A DNA stretch of 64,000 nucleotides, taken from Moringa oleifera (Eukaryota; Streptophyta; Magnoliopsida; Brassicales; Moringaceae). A program made the translations under genes and the position numbers. This document shows, one piece after another, positions 62,361 through 64,000 of this stretch (its first letter is position 1; each line of letters starts with the position of its first letter). Under the pieces are notes generated by a model that worked only from the letters and a program-made list of their open reading frames with translations, did not search any database and had not been told where the DNA came from. Where the stretch lies: assembly GCA_021397835.1 (NCBI GenBank), contig JAJFZO010000609.1, positions 8,310,001 through 8,374,000 of the forward strand, in the 5' to 3' direction.

Positions 62361-64000
62361 TTAAAAATAATAATATTATTAAAATTTGATGTAATAACAT
62401 TATATATTTTCATTAATTTGTATGTTTCTATATTTATTTTCATCATTTTTATTAATTTATATAATAATTTTGAATGTCACTACACTACTAATTTACGTAC
62501 TTATCACATTAATAAGTTCCGTAATATCAATTTTTTAGCAAGTATAAATTAATTTTATCAATATTTTATAAAATTTATTCTTTTTATATCTTTTTAAGCA
62601 TTTTTTGTATTCTGTTTTATTTTTATAAAAAATTAAAATTAAAAATTTAAATTAAATAATATATATTGATATCTAACTTTAAATTTACGTCAATTAAAAA
62701 AATATAATAAAATTTTTTAATGCAATTTAGTTTGATATAAATTGATAGATTGGAGTTTATTTGAAATCATTTTAAAAGTTAAGAACCGTTAAAGTAAATT
62801 TTTTATTTAATGTTTTTGTTATATAAAAACAAATATTATTTTTAAATTTATATTTTATTAAAATTAGTTTTAAAATATTTTAACATTATCATTATTTTAA
62901 TTAAATAAAGATATATAATCTAACTGTTTAAAATTTTTATATTTTCTATAATTTTAGTTATTTATATTATAAAATGTTACTTTATTTAATTTTGCGTACC
63001 ATAAATTTGATTGGCATAAGTAGGCAAACTTTAATTTTATCATATATTTGAATCAACAAAATTTCAATTTGAACTTCAAAATTAATTTGATATTAATTTA
63101 TTATGTTTGTTAAGTTTTTTAATAAAATTTTATATATTGAAATTTTGTTAAAATAGTACACTAAAACATTAAGTTATACACAAAACTGATAATTTGACTA
63201 CTTTAAATATATTATGATTTTAATTGTATATTATAATGATATACATAATCATTTGTAGTAAGAGGCACACAGGCAAAAGTAAACTTTTAATATATTTGCA
63301 ATATGTAACACATATAATGTACAATATGTTAATTTCAATACATTATGATTATGATTATAATAATACATGTGATAGAGTATATACTATGATGATAAAGTAA
63401 TAAAATTTCAATACATATAATACATTAATTTCAATACATTATGATTATAATATATAGTAATATGTATGATAAGATATAATGGCATACATACATTATAATT
63501 TTATGTAAACTAATTTAAAAATATATATTCAATCGTGTTAAACTTTTGTAATATACTAAATAGTTAAACATTACATTAGTTATAATACATATAATATACA
63601 ATAATAAATATGATATACTAATTTTAATACATATAATATATTATAATGAGCCATCAACCATAATTAGTAACAATTGTAATTTAAAATAGTTTGTAATTAA
63701 TACGTTGACACATGTAAAAACGATAAGCCATTAATTTATAATATATTGCTTGTTTCAAATTAAGTTGATTAGTCAAAATTGAAACTGTTAAAAGGAAAAT
63801 GAGAGTATTTTTCCTCAAGAAGGGAGAACGTGATAAGAGAAAGAGATTCACCTATTTAATTGACATGTCATTTAAATATTGGATCTTATACTAGACAATG
63901 CAAATCATTAAATGTCTTGTATCACTATATTGAGGTGATTTGCGATATATGTAAGTATTTTTAATTTATATTTAAATTAATATATAATAATAATTAATAT
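62361..64000. other. Upstream flank of MBD copy E, AT-rich, partly duplicated
   Basis: 62361-62810 matches the flank of copy D. About 62840-63800 matches 47620-49080 upstream of copy C, with internal deletions. The match fades after about 63780. No gene was recognised, and whether the array continues beyond the window cannot be seen. Confidence 0.55.

Overview
The window is nuclear DNA from a flowering plant, most likely a eudicot. It is AT-rich, the genes have introns with GT/AG borders, and the products are plant-specific: cell-wall phytocyanins, a GPI-type GH17 glucanase, a thylakoid-lumen photosystem II protein and MBD10/11-type chromatin proteins. I cannot name the species.

Left part (1-14 kb) is ordinary genic DNA. 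Two tandem stellacyanin-like phytocyanin genes (1903-2565 and 3725-4334, both minus) share exon structure, TATA position and C-terminal tail. Next is a GH17 beta-1,3-glucanase of the glucanase-11/14 type (5634-9179, minus). Its first exon (signal peptide) and last exon (GPI-type hydrophobic tail) are small and separated by long introns. A four-exon gene on the plus strand (11895-13983) encodes the thylakoid lumen 16.5 kDa protein MPH2.

The rest (14.9-62.4 kb) is a tandem array of five MBD10/11-like genes, all on the minus strand, here called A (14951-21224), B (29377-34253), C (39891-44454), D (51351-55495) and E (60792-61911). Each has a non-coding first exon, a second exon coding for about 31 residues that ends at the MBD tryptophan, an intron, and a last exon with the rest of the domain. 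Only A keeps the long acidic Lys/Glu-rich tail. B to E all stop just after the SVSKKD stretch and share an unrelated 3' flank, so they descend from one truncated duplicate. The loop region of the MBD comes in two versions (A and C against B, D and E), which does not fit the truncation pattern and suggests gene conversion. E has lost about 3 kb of its intron.

Between the MBD genes lie duplicated promoter blocks, an eroded Ty1-copia element (about 23.9-26.7 kb, minus), an unclassified AT-rich repeat family with internal monomers, arrays of short degenerate palindromic repeats, and microsatellites. I saw no tRNA, rRNA or CRISPR features. Coordinates of exons were read by eye from frame and splice consensus and not from transcripts.
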